Source: Flavobacterium psychrotrophum (lineage in GTDB: Bacteria > Bacteroidota > Bacteroidia > Flavobacteriales > Flavobacteriaceae). From it: a stretch of DNA of 64,000 bases. The position numbers and the translations under genes were made by a program. Of the stretch, positions 34,233 through 44,391 are shown in pieces. The notes under the pieces are model-generated. The model had not been told where the DNA came from, did no database searches, and saw only the letters and a list, made by a program, of their open reading frames with translations. The stretch spans positions 186,001 through 250,000 of the forward strand of contig NZ_CP031557.1 of the NCBI RefSeq assembly GCF_003403075.1, written 5' to 3'. Within the stretch, counting starts at the first letter, position 1; each line of letters starts with the position of its first letter.

Positions 34233-35930
34233 TTAATCATTAATTTGGACAGTAATTTGTTCCAGTCTTTCCAATTCTTTGTTACCTATCACCAGTATCT
34301 TGTCGTGAAAATCCTTGGCTTTTTTAAACAGTTTGCTGCTGTCCTCAATAGTTTCCTGTCCGATATTTTTATGTTTGAGCATATCAATGTTGGCAGAGAG
34401 AAGTTGACTAAGCCTTCGATCTTCTTCTGAATTGGTAAATAATTTTGGTAGTTTCGGTATGCAATCCAATAGCCTTATTAAGTAATTAGTGGAATATATA
34501 TTTGGGTGGTAGCCCATAAAAAGGTCAATTAATCCCACAGTCATCTGCTGCACCGCCTGTTGCATTAGGACATTAAGAATAATCGGTTGTTCTGTATGAA
34601 CCAGTGCAAGAAATACCTCTGCCAAGCGCATGCGGTTATCCCAATAGTTTTTACTAAAGGCTAAATCCCTGTCAGCTGCCACGGGTATTTCGTGGAAGGG
34701 ATGGTCGGGATTGTTGTACCCTTCATGTCCATTGCGTACTACAGCATTGATAAAATGCTTTTGGTTTGCAGCCTGGTTGCGCAGGTACCGCACCCTATGT
34801 TGCAGGATGGTCACGGTATATTTTCCGTTAAACTTCTTTTTAATCAAAGCCTGTAATTCCGGTACGATATTTTGCCGGTGTTCACTATTTAAAACCAGCA
34901 GGTAAAAATGATAGACTGGTAGTTCTTTGCTGAATACTCTTTGCTTTTTATTGGAACTGGTAACCGAATACCCAAAGCAGTAGACGGCTCGGACTTTTAC
35001 AAAGCCTCTGATAATTTCTGAAATTTCGACAAGCGCGCTGTCTACAAAATAATTTGTAGACAGCTTCTCTTTAAGTATCGAAGCACCGCCATTTAGGGAC
35101 TGATTAAACCCTTTAAATTTTGATTTCGTACCTGCCAAATACCGGTAATAATAGTTTTCGAGTTCTGCATATAGATGCTGGTATTTTGCTTCAGCTTGTT
35201 CAAGAACTGATTTTTCTACAGGCTCGATAGGATGCTTTTTGATAGAACTATTGTAGGCTGCTTGAAGTGGAATCAATATTTTTTCTCCATCCTTGGTTTG
35301 AACATCCAGTATATCCGTTAGTTCAGGCGCATAATGATTGGTTATGTCATACACATAATCAAACTCCGGATATTCATAATACTCTTCAAGGTAGCCGGTA
35401 AAGAAAGCAGCAAAGCACGTGTAGACACTCCAAATGGCACTGTACAGTGAAACCGCAGCATTCTCATTCTCGTTATTTGAGATATGTGTTTGGTAGGCTT
35501 CAAACTGCCTTGTCGCACTGTTAAGGTCATCGGTAGATTGTTTATTGACCCCTTTTAACAGTCTTTCAACATTAGTATATTGAGGGAGAAAGACTTTACC
35601 TTTGGGTTCATAGTATACCAATTCAGACAATGAGCAGTGCATTAAAAGGAAAGGGCTTCCTTTTTTAAATCCTGTTCGGGCAATCTTTTCATCTAAAAAC
35701 CTGAATATCGTATTGGGATTCTCCCTTGCCAGCTTCTCAGAGAACCGTTCCAACATTATACCGTGCTGCTTGCAATCCTTTTTTAGTATGGTTGTTACTA
35801 TTGCAGGCTGTCCGGTTTTACAACTCACATATATACTGCCTGCGTCAATAAATGTGAGCAGGCCGTATAGCATCTTTTCCAATTGCTCCCGCATTGGAAT
35901 ACGATCCGGTATCCTTATTTGATAGTCCAT
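34233..35930 (-). CDS. Two-unit degenerate nucleotidyltransferase-HEPN protein (element B)
   Basis: A 565-residue protein. Residues 1-125 are the strand-rich first unit, about 160-205 a first HEPN-like helix pair, about 295-385 a second nucleotidyltransferase-like unit (AVYCFGYSVTSS, then YHFYLLVLNS), and about 440-490 the second HEPN (MQQAVQQMTVGLIDLFMGYHP). Active-site Gly-Ser and Asp pairs and the HEPN Rx4H motif are absent. It is the homologue of 4422-6116 but strongly diverged, in contrast to the near-identical DUF932 genes, which suggests fast evolution or pairing specificity. It is divergent from the XRE gene at 36101. Confidence 0.6.
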   Translation of the reverse strand: MDYQIRIPDRIPMREQLEKMLYGLLTFIDAGSIYVSCKTGQPAIVTTILKKDCKQHGIMLERFSEKLARENPNTIFRFLDEKIARTGFKKGSPFLLMHCSLSELVYYEPKGKVFLPQYTNVERLLKGVNKQSTDDLNSATRQFEAYQTHISNNENENAAVSLYSAIWSVYTCFAAFFTGYLEEYYEYPEFDYVYDITNHYAPELTDILDVQTKDGEKILIPLQAAYNSSIKKHPIEPVEKSVLEQAEAKYQHLYAELENYYYRYLAGTKSKFKGFNQSLNGGASILKEKLSTNYFVDSALVEISEIIRGFVKVRAVYCFGYSVTSSNKKQRVFSKELPVYHFYLLVLNSEHRQNIVPELQALIKKKFNGKYTVTILQHRVRYLRNQAANQKHFINAVVRNGHEGYNNPDHPFHEIPVAADRDLAFSKNYWDNRMRLAEVFLALVHTEQPIILNVLMQQAVQQMTVGLIDLFMGYHPNIYSTNYLIRLLDCIPKLPKLFTNSEEDRRLSQLLSANIDMLKHKNIGQETIEDSSKLFKKAKDFHDKILVIGNKELERLEQITVQIND

Positions 35931-36088
35931 AAAACATAATTTTGCTGTGAAACATCAGTGAAAAAGCTTATTTTTGCTTATACACAGCAAGTAACGACCT
36001 CATGGTAGCGTACCGAACCATAGCGGATTGTATCTTACCGGTTACGGCTTGTGTTTTACCAATCGAATATTTCTTACAGAATTTTGAA

Positions 36089-36096
36089 TACCTTTG
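36089..36096 (+). promoter_or_regulatory. Leaderless promoter -7 box of XRE gene (element B)
   Basis: TACCTTTG ends 5 bases before the ATG at 36101, exactly as in element A. Upstream lie GGTA-GCG-TACC (about 36023-36033) and GTACCGAA, shared with the A region and likely operator elements. Confidence 0.7.
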
Positions 36097-36100
36097 AGTT

Positions 36101-36490
36101 ATGAGCACAGCAACTAAAAACCACATAGGAAGAAAAATCAGCCGTATCCGTGAATTACGTGATATGAAACAGGAAGCATTAGCCCAGGCTTTAGGTATTA
36201 GCCAACAGGCAGTTTCCGCTATTGAAAATAGTGAAACGGTTGAAGATGCTAAGCTTGAAGAAATAGCTAAGGCTTTGGGAGTTACTGCTGAAGGTATTAA
36301 GAATTTCTCTGAAGAAACTATTCTAAACATAATCTCTAATACTTTTACTAGCAACGATAGTTCAACTATTAACGCTATCAATGTACAGCCAACTTTTAAT
36401 CCAATGGATAAAGTTGTTGAGCTTTATGAAAGATTGGTGCAGGCTGAAAAGGATAAGGTAGCTTACTTGGAAAAGATTTTGAATAGATAA
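36101..36490 (+). CDS. XRE-family regulator (element B)
   Basis: A 129-residue protein. The helix-turn-helix spans about residues 7-70 (GRKISRIRELRDMKQEALAQALG, QQAVSAIENSETVEDAKLEEI), and the C-terminal coiled helix (MDKVVELYERLVQAEKDKVAYLEKI) is almost identical to that of 6285-6674. It probably represses its own leaderless promoter and the divergent HEPN operon. It ends at a bidirectional terminator facing the Detocs operon. Confidence 0.85.
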   Translation: MSTATKNHIGRKISRIRELRDMKQEALAQALGISQQAVSAIENSETVEDAKLEEIAKALGVTAEGIKNFSEETILNIISNTFTSNDSSTINAINVQPTFNPMDKVVELYERLVQAEKDKVAYLEKILNR

Positions 36491-36504
36491 TATTTAGTAG
36501 TAAT

Positions 36505-36540
36505 AAAAAAGGCCATCGTGATTAGATGGCATTTTTATTA
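36505..36540. terminator. Bidirectional terminator between XRE and dtcC
   Basis: GCCATC (36512-36517) and GATGGC (36525-36530) form a stem with loop GTGATTA, with an A-run before and a T-run after, so it can serve both converging genes. Confidence 0.8.
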
Positions 36541-36591
36541 CTATAGAAATGTTTAATTCCAAAAGATTACTCGAAAAATATTTCTCATAGT

Positions 36592-37830
36592 TTATATATC
36601 AAAATCCATTTTATTCAATGCAAAATAATATAAAAACGATGCGCTTGTGTAAGATGCGTATGGTTGATAATCATCATTTTTTTCCTTATCGCCAAAGTCA
36701 GAAATAGACTTTATGGATAATGCAGCTATAGGTTTAGGTTTTATAAAATTTTCAGCCGCATAAAATACTCCATATGTTTCCATATCAATTCCTATCAATT
36801 TTCTACTGTGTATTTTTATCTGGTCTAAAGCTTTTTGATTTTCAAGAACGCTGGCACCTGACGCTAATGGACCTACATGAATGTTAAGTTCTGAAGACAT
36901 ATTATTTAAAACCCACTTCGATTTAATTTCATTTAAAAATTCTCTACTACCCTTGCAAGATAACAAGCTTTCTTTTAAATCAGCATTCAAGTTAATAGAT
37001 CGAAAATCTGGAGAGAATTCTTGCTCTCCTTGTTCAGAAGTTTTAATTTTTCCGCTTCCACTGTCGAAAGCAATATCACTGATCAATATATCTCCAAAAT
37101 TGCCAATTCCTTTAACTCCGCCTGCAATTCCGGTCATAACAATATATTTTGGTCTGAAGTTTGTTAACAACTTTGTAGTTAATACAGCTGCGGCAACCAT
37201 TCCCATTTGAGGAGCTGATGCTGCGACGACTTTAATACGCTTATCTTCTTTAGTGAATACTCCAACGTGATATTCGGTTGAATCTTTATCTAATTTTAGT
37301 GTTTTCCAATCAGCTTCTAATTTAAGGATGCTGTTCAACTCAGGATTACGCAGGGCTGTAATTATTGCTAAATCAAAATCATATTGTTTTGAATTATAAG
37401 AGCTTAAGTCCGATTTTGATTTTATCAGGTACTGAATTTTTGTGCTAATTTGATTTCTCCAACTAGTATTTGTTTCATCATATTTAATTAAACTCCAAAG
37501 TTCAGTTTCAAACTGTTCTTTGAAATTTGTAATGTGTTCATCAAATGCTGAAAAACCAATAATGTGAAATGGTCTTTTCAATTTTCCTGAACCTCTATTA
37601 ATATCAGCCAAAAAATTTATTCCGTTTATTGGTAATGGATCGTCACCATCTCGCATTGGAAGCGCTAAATCTAAAACTAATAAGTCATAGTGATTTTCCG
37701 TAATCATTCTTTTTGCAAAGATTACATTTGTTGTAGTATCAAGGTTTATATCGGTAGATATTTCACTTATTACTTTCCTAAGATTTTTTATTTTATTTTG
37801 ATTATCGTCTGCTATTAATACTGATATCAT
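36592..37830 (-). CDS. dtcC: Detocs effector DtcC: receiver domain fused to nucleoside phosphorylase
   Basis: A 412-residue protein. Residues 1-145 are a response-regulator receiver (VLIADDNQNK, phosphoacceptor Asp in LLVLDLALPM). Residues about 155-410 are a PNP/MTAN-superfamily domain (DLAIITAL, SAPQMGMVAAA, MTGIAGGVKGIGNFGDILIS, GIDMETYGVFYA, KSISDFGD). In Detocs systems, phosphorylated DtcC with this effector cleaves ATP to adenine and ribose-5'-triphosphate and starves infected cells. The start overlaps the dtcB stop by 4 bases. Domain order and neighbours make the assignment firm; activity is inferred from the family. Confidence 0.85.
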   Translation of the reverse strand: MISVLIADDNQNKIKNLRKVISEISTDINLDTTTNVIFAKRMITENHYDLLVLDLALPMRDGDDPLPINGINFLADINRGSGKLKRPFHIIGFSAFDEHITNFKEQFETELWSLIKYDETNTSWRNQISTKIQYLIKSKSDLSSYNSKQYDFDLAIITALRNPELNSILKLEADWKTLKLDKDSTEYHVGVFTKEDKRIKVVAASAPQMGMVAAAVLTTKLLTNFRPKYIVMTGIAGGVKGIGNFGDILISDIAFDSGSGKIKTSEQGEQEFSPDFRSINLNADLKESLLSCKGSREFLNEIKSKWVLNNMSSELNIHVGPLASGASVLENQKALDQIKIHSRKLIGIDMETYGVFYAAENFIKPKPIAALSIKSISDFGDKEKNDDYQPYASYTSASFLYYFALNKMDFDI

Positions 37831-38279
37831 CTTATCGTTCTTACTATTATTTCGTTAAGTTGTTTTTGCCATATAGATTTATCAGCAGAATAAAATACTG
37901 TATCTACATAAAGAGTAGGAAAGGAGTTATTTAATTTATGTTTGAGCCCCTCTAATTCTATGTAAGACTCTCCTTCTCCAAACGTTTCAAATTGCGTAAC
38001 AACAATCACCCTAGATTGAATATTTTTACGCTTTAATTCACGAAGAATATCGAAGCCTGCTAATTTCCTAAATTTATACCCATCCTCCCCTGGTTTGATT
38101 TCAAAGTTAGGAAGTTGCATATCTAAAAGTATAATATCGTAAGGTTTAGATAAAACCTCTTTCAAACCCGATTGATATGACTTTTTTAATTCACACGTAG
38201 CATCCAATAAATTTTTAGATATAAAATCTAATATCTGTTTGGACTTATTTGGATCATCCTCAATAACTAATATGTTCAT
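37827..38279 (-). CDS. dtcB: Detocs stand-alone receiver DtcB
   Basis: A 150-residue single receiver domain (ILVIEDDPNKSK, Asp in IILLDMQLPN, VIVVTQFET). In Detocs, DtcB is a phosphate sink that prevents accidental activation of DtcC by the kinase. It overlaps dtcA by 20 bases and dtcC by 4 bases. Confidence 0.85.
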   Translation of the reverse strand: MNILVIEDDPNKSKQILDFISKNLLDATCELKKSYQSGLKEVLSKPYDIILLDMQLPNFEIKPGEDGYKFRKLAGFDILRELKRKNIQSRVIVVTQFETFGEGESYIELEGLKHKLNNSFPTLYVDTVFYSADKSIWQKQLNEIIVRTIR

Positions 38280-41200
38280 AATCGTTTTTTTGTAGGTTAT
38301 CTATGTTAAACTTAATTTTAGTTTTAAAAATCCGCTTTTCATCTACCTCGAAAATATCGATCATATAATCTTTACGATATAGGTCAATCACGAGTGTTTT
38401 TCTTATTTTAATATAACCTGTTCCATCTTCAGCACGCGTTTTCTCGTTATCATGATTCTGAAGCATGAGTTTCTTAGTTTCAGCAATTTTGCTATTCATT
38501 TCTTCCAAATCAAGTTTGTCTGAAAAATTATTTTCTACTTCTATAGTCAAGATATTTTCTTCCAACTTTGCACTAATACTAATATATAGTTCCCTTGGAT
38601 TTAATTTTGAATGGTTCAAAATATTATGAAAGAGATTTTGCATTATATATGTGAAATGTGGGAAATATTCACCTTCAAAACGAGTCGGACATTCAATTGC
38701 AATTTTTGGTATTAAATTACCATAATCTTTAAAAATTCTTTTGAGAATTGTTATTGATGCATTGATTGGTAGATCTATCTCAAATTCATTTATTGTTTTG
38801 CTATTACTGCGTTTAAACCATGAAGATATTTTGTCTAATTCATTTGAAATTTCAGTTTGACAAGCTGTGATACTACTTATAATTTCATTCAATTCTGGAT
38901 ACTCATTTCTTTCCAAATTGCTCTCAAGATTTCTCGCTAAATCAGATAAATTTTTTATCATTTTGGCTTTAACAACACTTGAGATATGTTCTCGAATATT
39001 ATAAAGAATTTTTTCTGTTCTTTCCCATAAAATACTTATCACGGTATCAAAAAACTCTTCATAATTGTCAATCGCTCCTATTTGATAGCTAAATATCTGC
39101 CAAAATTCATTTTCTGTAAAAGCATAGTCAAACAATCCTTCTGTATTCTTCTTTTCAGTTCTAATCTGTATTTTTTTATTTTTCAAGTCACTACAAATGG
39201 TGTCAATTTCACTTGAAAAATCAGCCATTTTAGAATTGAATATTTCATTTAATGCTGGTTTCAAATGGAGCTTTTCCTTCCAATATGTGTTCTCTTGATA
39301 ATTATTTGACGAATCTTCTTTTTTAGTAACCAAATTATATAATTCAAAGACACTTCTTATTTCACCTAGTAAAGTACCATGTCGAATTCTCATACTAAGA
39401 TATGTGTCAATTCCAAATTCATTACTGGCAATAAATTTATCACGAATTTTAGAAAACATATCAATGAATTGAGTAAGTCTTGAATAGCTTGTGATTTTCA
39501 TGTTGGATATAGAATCAGCCTTATTTTCTGTATTTTTACTGTAATAAGGTATTAAAATAGTCTCTGTGTTTTCATCTATTTTTTTTATCTGATCTAATGG
39601 CAAATTCAATAAATTTAAACTTCTTTCAAAGCTTTCTCTAATGTCTTTATCTAAAGAAGTCCTAATTCCGTTGACGTCAACATATATTTTACTTTCATCA
39701 ATTTGTTTTATTCCTTTCCTAATTAATTGATTTCTGTTGATTTCTGCGATTTCATTTATATAGTCTTCAAAATTATTGCGGTCAATTTCTGAGAGTAAAC
39801 GACATACCTCTACTCTCTCATTATCTAATTCATCTTGACTTTCAAACGAAGGAGACGAATCATATACTTCCTGTCGACAAATATATCTTAAGAAGTAAAT
39901 TAATTGTTCAGATTTAAAATCTTGTTTGTTTTTTTCTAATTCCCTAGGTAATTTCAGATCTTGATTGCACATAAACTCATCATATGCTATCCATAAATCG
40001 TTTTCATTTAACAGGATGGAATATTCGTTTAGATAAATTGAAGTAGCAATATCAAAATATAGCTCATTATGATCCTCCGAGCGTATTTTATTTAATAAAA
40101 AGTTACTAAATAACCTGTTTTTCAAATTCTTGTTAGCAAGAATGTTTTCGACTGTAAGGTTAACTGCTTCGCTGTAACGATCAAGATTTAGTAGACATCT
40201 TAGTTTTGAAAAAATAATTTCCTCTTTATTATGAATTAAATTAACTTCATATTGCAGTGAAGTATTTTTTTCAAGTGCGCAATATTCTTCAAAAGCGCGC
40301 TCATAATTACCTTTGACTTCCTCGATCTTTATGTTATAGAAAGCTTCTCGAAAACTCGCTACCTTATAATTCTCATACACAATCTCGCTATCGGAAACTA
40401 ATTTAGCACTTATACGTTTCCAAAAAAGAACTACTTGCGAGTTAGGGTAAATCTCATCCAATTTGTTCAAAAAGTTTTCACTATCCTCTTTTAAAAATGT
40501 GGTCATGGCAGGGTTGCAATAATCCGAAGACAGAATTGATAACTTTTGAATGTCTATAAATTCACCAATAGTAGAGTGTTCAGAATTGAAGTAATAGAAA
40601 TATTTTGTAGTCCACGGGTTGAGCCCAATTGAGTTATATGTTTTATAAGCGTTAGCTATAGATTCCTCATAGTTAGAATTTTTAGTAATGATGTTGTTTA
40701 GGTCTGATAATGTTTGGTTGGCTATTGAATTTTCTTTAAAAAAATTATCAAAAGGTAGGTCTAAGTTAATTAACGATTTAATATAAACTTCATATATCTC
40801 AAAGAATAAGGGAGCTACTGTCAACAAACTTTTCGCTTTTTCTGAAGCCTCAAAATAACTTCCTTCAGTGTATAAATCTAAGACTTCTAAATATTTTAAA
40901 TTGTAATTACTAAGGTTGATTTTTTCAGTAATACCAAGGGCAACTAAAATGTTTGTTAATCTAGGGTCGTTAATTTTTTTATTAAGTTTTAGTACAGCAT
41001 CTTTTATTGTGTTCATTAATTTTTCGTCAAGCTCTCTGTGTGATACAACATTCAAGATAATATTTATAAATAATATATATTTATCTATAATTGAATACCC
41101 ATTAAAATATGCTAGTATAAAACCAAAATTACCCTGATGGAAATGTTTGAAATAGTTCAGCCGATAGTTTAAGAGGTTTTGTAGAAGATCTGAATGTAAT

Positions 41201-41793
41201 TGAATGAATGGCTCTATAATCTCCTCGAATGCGAAAAAAGATAAATTTTTTTCTATTCGAATGCTTTGATATTTTGCAAAAACATTTGTAACACCTTGAT
41301 TTTTGGAACTAACTGTATTGGATAATATCTCTTTATTTTTCTTAAAGCCATTCTCGTATTCTGCCACAATCAATTTTTGTTCAATTGACCATTGAGAATA
41401 GCAAATATCGCTCTCAATTTTCTCAATTAATAGTTTGGCTTCGACATATTCGCTTTTTAAAATATTCGAATATACTTGATTTTCAAGCGAAAGAAAATTA
41501 TTCACTTGATCTGAATATCTCTCTATAACATAGGCATACCAATTTATTTCTTTGGTAAGGTCATCATTAAAATATGTTTGACCACCTTTCCCAATATCGG
41601 CGTAACTTTTAGGTAATGATTCACCATTTATCTGTGTAAAACGAGCGTTGCTTACAGTGTTTAAAATTTTGTATTGTTTCTCAGTATCGTCAAATGAATA
41701 CTTGAGATCACTGAGCAATTTCTCAGAAGGTATTCTTGTTTGACGCGAGGTTAGATTTCTTTCTACTTTTCTTCTGGTTGCTCTGTTCGACAT
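38260..41793 (-). CDS. dtcA: Detocs sensor histidine kinase DtcA
   Basis: A 1177-residue protein. About 900 residues of helical, TPR-like sensor region with no membrane segment come first, followed by a kinase part. The dimerization helices run near residues 960-1020 (REHISSVVKAKMIKNLSDLA) and the HATPase domain near 1040-1160, with N-box QNLFHNILNHSK and G-box EDGTGYIKIRK. It would sense infection in the cytoplasm and phosphorylate DtcB and DtcC. It is first in the operon, and its upstream region lies at the right end of element B. Confidence 0.8.
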   Translation of the reverse strand: MSNRATRRKVERNLTSRQTRIPSEKLLSDLKYSFDDTEKQYKILNTVSNARFTQINGESLPKSYADIGKGGQTYFNDDLTKEINWYAYVIERYSDQVNNFLSLENQVYSNILKSEYVEAKLLIEKIESDICYSQWSIEQKLIVAEYENGFKKNKEILSNTVSSKNQGVTNVFAKYQSIRIEKNLSFFAFEEIIEPFIQLHSDLLQNLLNYRLNYFKHFHQGNFGFILAYFNGYSIIDKYILFINIILNVVSHRELDEKLMNTIKDAVLKLNKKINDPRLTNILVALGITEKINLSNYNLKYLEVLDLYTEGSYFEASEKAKSLLTVAPLFFEIYEVYIKSLINLDLPFDNFFKENSIANQTLSDLNNIITKNSNYEESIANAYKTYNSIGLNPWTTKYFYYFNSEHSTIGEFIDIQKLSILSSDYCNPAMTTFLKEDSENFLNKLDEIYPNSQVVLFWKRISAKLVSDSEIVYENYKVASFREAFYNIKIEEVKGNYERAFEEYCALEKNTSLQYEVNLIHNKEEIIFSKLRCLLNLDRYSEAVNLTVENILANKNLKNRLFSNFLLNKIRSEDHNELYFDIATSIYLNEYSILLNENDLWIAYDEFMCNQDLKLPRELEKNKQDFKSEQLIYFLRYICRQEVYDSSPSFESQDELDNERVEVCRLLSEIDRNNFEDYINEIAEINRNQLIRKGIKQIDESKIYVDVNGIRTSLDKDIRESFERSLNLLNLPLDQIKKIDENTETILIPYYSKNTENKADSISNMKITSYSRLTQFIDMFSKIRDKFIASNEFGIDTYLSMRIRHGTLLGEIRSVFELYNLVTKKEDSSNNYQENTYWKEKLHLKPALNEIFNSKMADFSSEIDTICSDLKNKKIQIRTEKKNTEGLFDYAFTENEFWQIFSYQIGAIDNYEEFFDTVISILWERTEKILYNIREHISSVVKAKMIKNLSDLARNLESNLERNEYPELNEIISSITACQTEISNELDKISSWFKRSNSKTINEFEIDLPINASITILKRIFKDYGNLIPKIAIECPTRFEGEYFPHFTYIMQNLFHNILNHSKLNPRELYISISAKLEENILTIEVENNFSDKLDLEEMNSKIAETKKLMLQNHDNEKTRAEDGTGYIKIRKTLVIDLYRKDYMIDIFEVDEKRIFKTKIKFNIDNLQKNDYEHISY

Positions 41794-42372
41794 TTTGACA
41801 GTAAGAGTTTTTTTGATTTTTAATTATATAACGTAAGGTTAGTCCCTTTAACAAATATATTAATTTTTGCAGCCTTTGGTTAATTTGGAAAAACTAATAC
41901 TTAGAATTTATATTCTGTTATTATATTTGTATTTTTGACATCACAGAATATAATTATTTTGCATTTCATATTCAATTTAAGTACGTTTGCTTTAGATGAA
42001 TTTTAGTTGATTTGTGGAAATTTCATGGTAAAAATGCTCTAAGAAGTTTAAAAGATATGCATTGAAGCGAGTTTAAAATATTACTTAGCAACATTAAACT
42101 AAATGCTTACTTTTTGCTGACGAAATACAAAGCGTAAATGATATGGCACTTTTAACGATACAAATGCTGGAGGTAAACAACGGAATTAAAGAAAAAGGTT
42201 ATAAAATAAAGGAGAGCCAATAGGCTCTCCTCAATATCTAAGGAAGTAGAATTAAATTGCGGAACTTTCGTCCAGTACCAATAAAATCTTATCTTCCTTT
42301 TTTATTTTGATACAATTGAATGTAATTAAAGTCTGTAAATCACTTTACAAAAGTAGTTAATATGTTTTATTA
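41794..42372. other. Right end of element B and dtcA upstream region
   Basis: This contains the element-end sequence (42001-42077), the dtcA promoter region, a hairpin AGGAGAGCC-AATA-GGCTCTCCT at 42210-42231 without a T-run, and no credible gene (only a 26-codon frame from 42143). No tRNA 3' fragment follows the element end here, unlike at 26132. Confidence 0.5.
42001..42077. repeat. Right-end sequence of element B (related to 26045-26122)
   Basis: The kernel TGTGGAAATTTCATGGTAAAAATGC corresponds to TGTGGCAATTTCATGGCAATAATGC of element A, and similarity continues through TTTAAAAGATA and GAAGCGAGT. Confidence 0.55.
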
Positions 42373-44160
42373 ATGCAACTTATCAACCACAAAAATACCC
42401 GTTTAACGATTTGTCAACGTTTTTTTATAGAAAAAGCATTGGAGATGTTGTATTTGGGAACGATTGATTCGTACAGGGTTAGGCTTCACAATCCTAAAAC
42501 AGTATTGGAAGAATTGCGCTATTGCCTTCGCGAATTTAAAGCAGGAAGGATTAAACATTTCCAAACAATAAGGCATAAAGATAAAAGCAAGAAAGCATTA
42601 GTAGATGAGTGTTTGCAGGCGTTAGAATTAGATCCGAATTATCTTCATTTCAGCTCTGTATCGCCAGTTTATCTGAAAAAGGTTCTGGAAAATATTGATG
42701 AGATGAATTATTTAAAAGTAATTTCTTCGATTGATTTCCTAATCAAAGAAAACTCGGATTATTTATCTTTAGCCCTTGTAGGATTAAAGCAACTGATCGA
42801 TACCAATGATTCATCCGTTTTGAATCTTGAAAAGATTGATACGACTTTGAATATAGTGTTGAGCGAGCTCATAAGTATGGGCTTTTCAAAAGGATACCTG
42901 TATAAAATTACCTACGGAATTTTTGTAAATACTTTAACCGAAGAACGAGAGTTTGATAATCATTTTAGGGGATTTGAACAGAAGATTATTCATGAAGAAA
43001 TTGTGTTTAACGTGACCTTCAGAATGGATACAACTGAAAAAGTTTATGACGCAATTACCGCGATAACCTCTGAAGCAATAATATTAAACAACAGCGTAGA
43101 GGGTGTAGAATTAAGAGATTGGAGACAAAATGAATTACTTAACTTCAATACCCCATCCCCAACGAGAAAGTTTTTACAGTGTACTGTAAGCGCTACAGAT
43201 TATCTCGCAGCGCTAAAAAAGGCAAGAAGCATTCTATCTGAGTATCTTGATGTGATAAATCTTGGGTTGTCAGATGAATTTTTGCACATACATAACCGCG
43301 TATTGGTAATTGATACTGAAAATCCATCTTGGGGAGGATTCCAAAATAACGTTAATATCCTGGATGGTAGATACAGAGTTGCTATAGATCACTATCAGCA
43401 ATTTACTATGAAGCTGCCGGGAATACTTACAAATGCAAATGTACAGACAGAAACAAAAGATAAAATAAAATCAGCAATTCGTTACCTGCGCCTTGGCAAC
43501 CAATCGACAGAAGTAGAGCATAAATTCATTAATTACTGGATTGGATTAGAATATCTTTTTTCAAATTACGAGAGTCAAAACACAATAAATCGCATTAAAG
43601 AACACTTCATTAATGCGCATTCACGGGCTTATATAAAAAGGAACAGTAGTAGTGTCCTCAAGGATATCAATCAATTAGATCCGGTCTTAAAAGCAGAGAT
43701 CCCACTTTTTACAAATAAGTTAGAGGATTTCTTGAACATTAATTTTTACGATCAGGCAGTGGATAAACTTTTACCAAAACATCCTCTTCTTTCTTTTAGA
43801 ATAGCAAAATTAAAACGCTGGTTTGCCAAGCCAGGTAAACCTTTGAGTGCATCGGAGTATTTGGCAAAACACCGCATTAATCTTGAAATTCATTTTACGA
43901 GAATTTATAGGTTAAGAAACGAGATAATACATGATGCAGCAACCAATACTAATAATGAACACATAGCATCAAACCTCCGTTATTACCTGACCTTTATTTT
44001 AAATGAAATTATAGATTACCTTCATAAAAATGGAGGAGATTCCGTATCTATCGAGGAATACTTTATATCGAATGAAATAGAAATCGGCAACTTGGAAACA
44101 TTGGGCAACACGCTTGAGGATGTACTCAATATTGATTGCTCATTGGATTTCATTACTTAG
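42373..44160 (+). CDS. ApeA-like HEPN abortive-infection candidate
   Basis: A 595-residue soluble protein. The N-terminal 200 residues are helical, about 210-300 strand-rich, and the C-terminal third is HEPN of the ApeA type: HKFINYWIGLEYLF near residue 385 and FTRIYRLRNEIIHDA near 515, the latter giving Rx4H (R-NEII-H). ApeA-type HEPN proteins act as antiphage tRNA anticodon nucleases. The gene stands alone, outside the apparent end of element B, and no partner gene is seen. Confidence 0.65.
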   Translation: MQLINHKNTRLTICQRFFIEKALEMLYLGTIDSYRVRLHNPKTVLEELRYCLREFKAGRIKHFQTIRHKDKSKKALVDECLQALELDPNYLHFSSVSPVYLKKVLENIDEMNYLKVISSIDFLIKENSDYLSLALVGLKQLIDTNDSSVLNLEKIDTTLNIVLSELISMGFSKGYLYKITYGIFVNTLTEEREFDNHFRGFEQKIIHEEIVFNVTFRMDTTEKVYDAITAITSEAIILNNSVEGVELRDWRQNELLNFNTPSPTRKFLQCTVSATDYLAALKKARSILSEYLDVINLGLSDEFLHIHNRVLVIDTENPSWGGFQNNVNILDGRYRVAIDHYQQFTMKLPGILTNANVQTETKDKIKSAIRYLRLGNQSTEVEHKFINYWIGLEYLFSNYESQNTINRIKEHFINAHSRAYIKRNSSSVLKDINQLDPVLKAEIPLFTNKLEDFLNINFYDQAVDKLLPKHPLLSFRIAKLKRWFAKPGKPLSASEYLAKHRINLEIHFTRIYRLRNEIIHDAATNTNNEHIASNLRYYLTFILNEIIDYLHKNGGDSVSIEEYFISNEIEIGNLETLGNTLEDVLNIDCSLDFIT

Positions 44161-44391
44161 TGATTGCGTAGCTGAAGTAATAACTAAATTGCAATAAATA
44201 AAAAACTATAAAGAATTGAAAATAAATAAATTAAATATTTAAACGCTTATTAAGAAGAGTCATGTGTTGTATTTTTTATATACTATTGTGAAAATTATAC
44301 TCTATGCTGTACCACATACGCAGGTCCAATAACATAGATATATGCTATACGTAGCTGAGATATTATAAGTTACCCCGCAACTGTAAAAAAA

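Noticed and set aside
34233..35930. Active MNT/HEPN toxin-antitoxin fusion
   Set aside because: The Gly-Ser and paired Asp residues and the Rx4H motif needed for activity are not visible, so only the folds are claimed.
35968..36381. 137-codon antisense frame over the XRE gene
   Set aside because: The XRE protein on the other strand is clearly conserved and has a promoter; the antisense frame is not kept in element A.
42143..42223. 26-codon frame followed by a hairpin
   Set aside because: Too short, no ribosome site and no homologue recognised; it may be a remnant.
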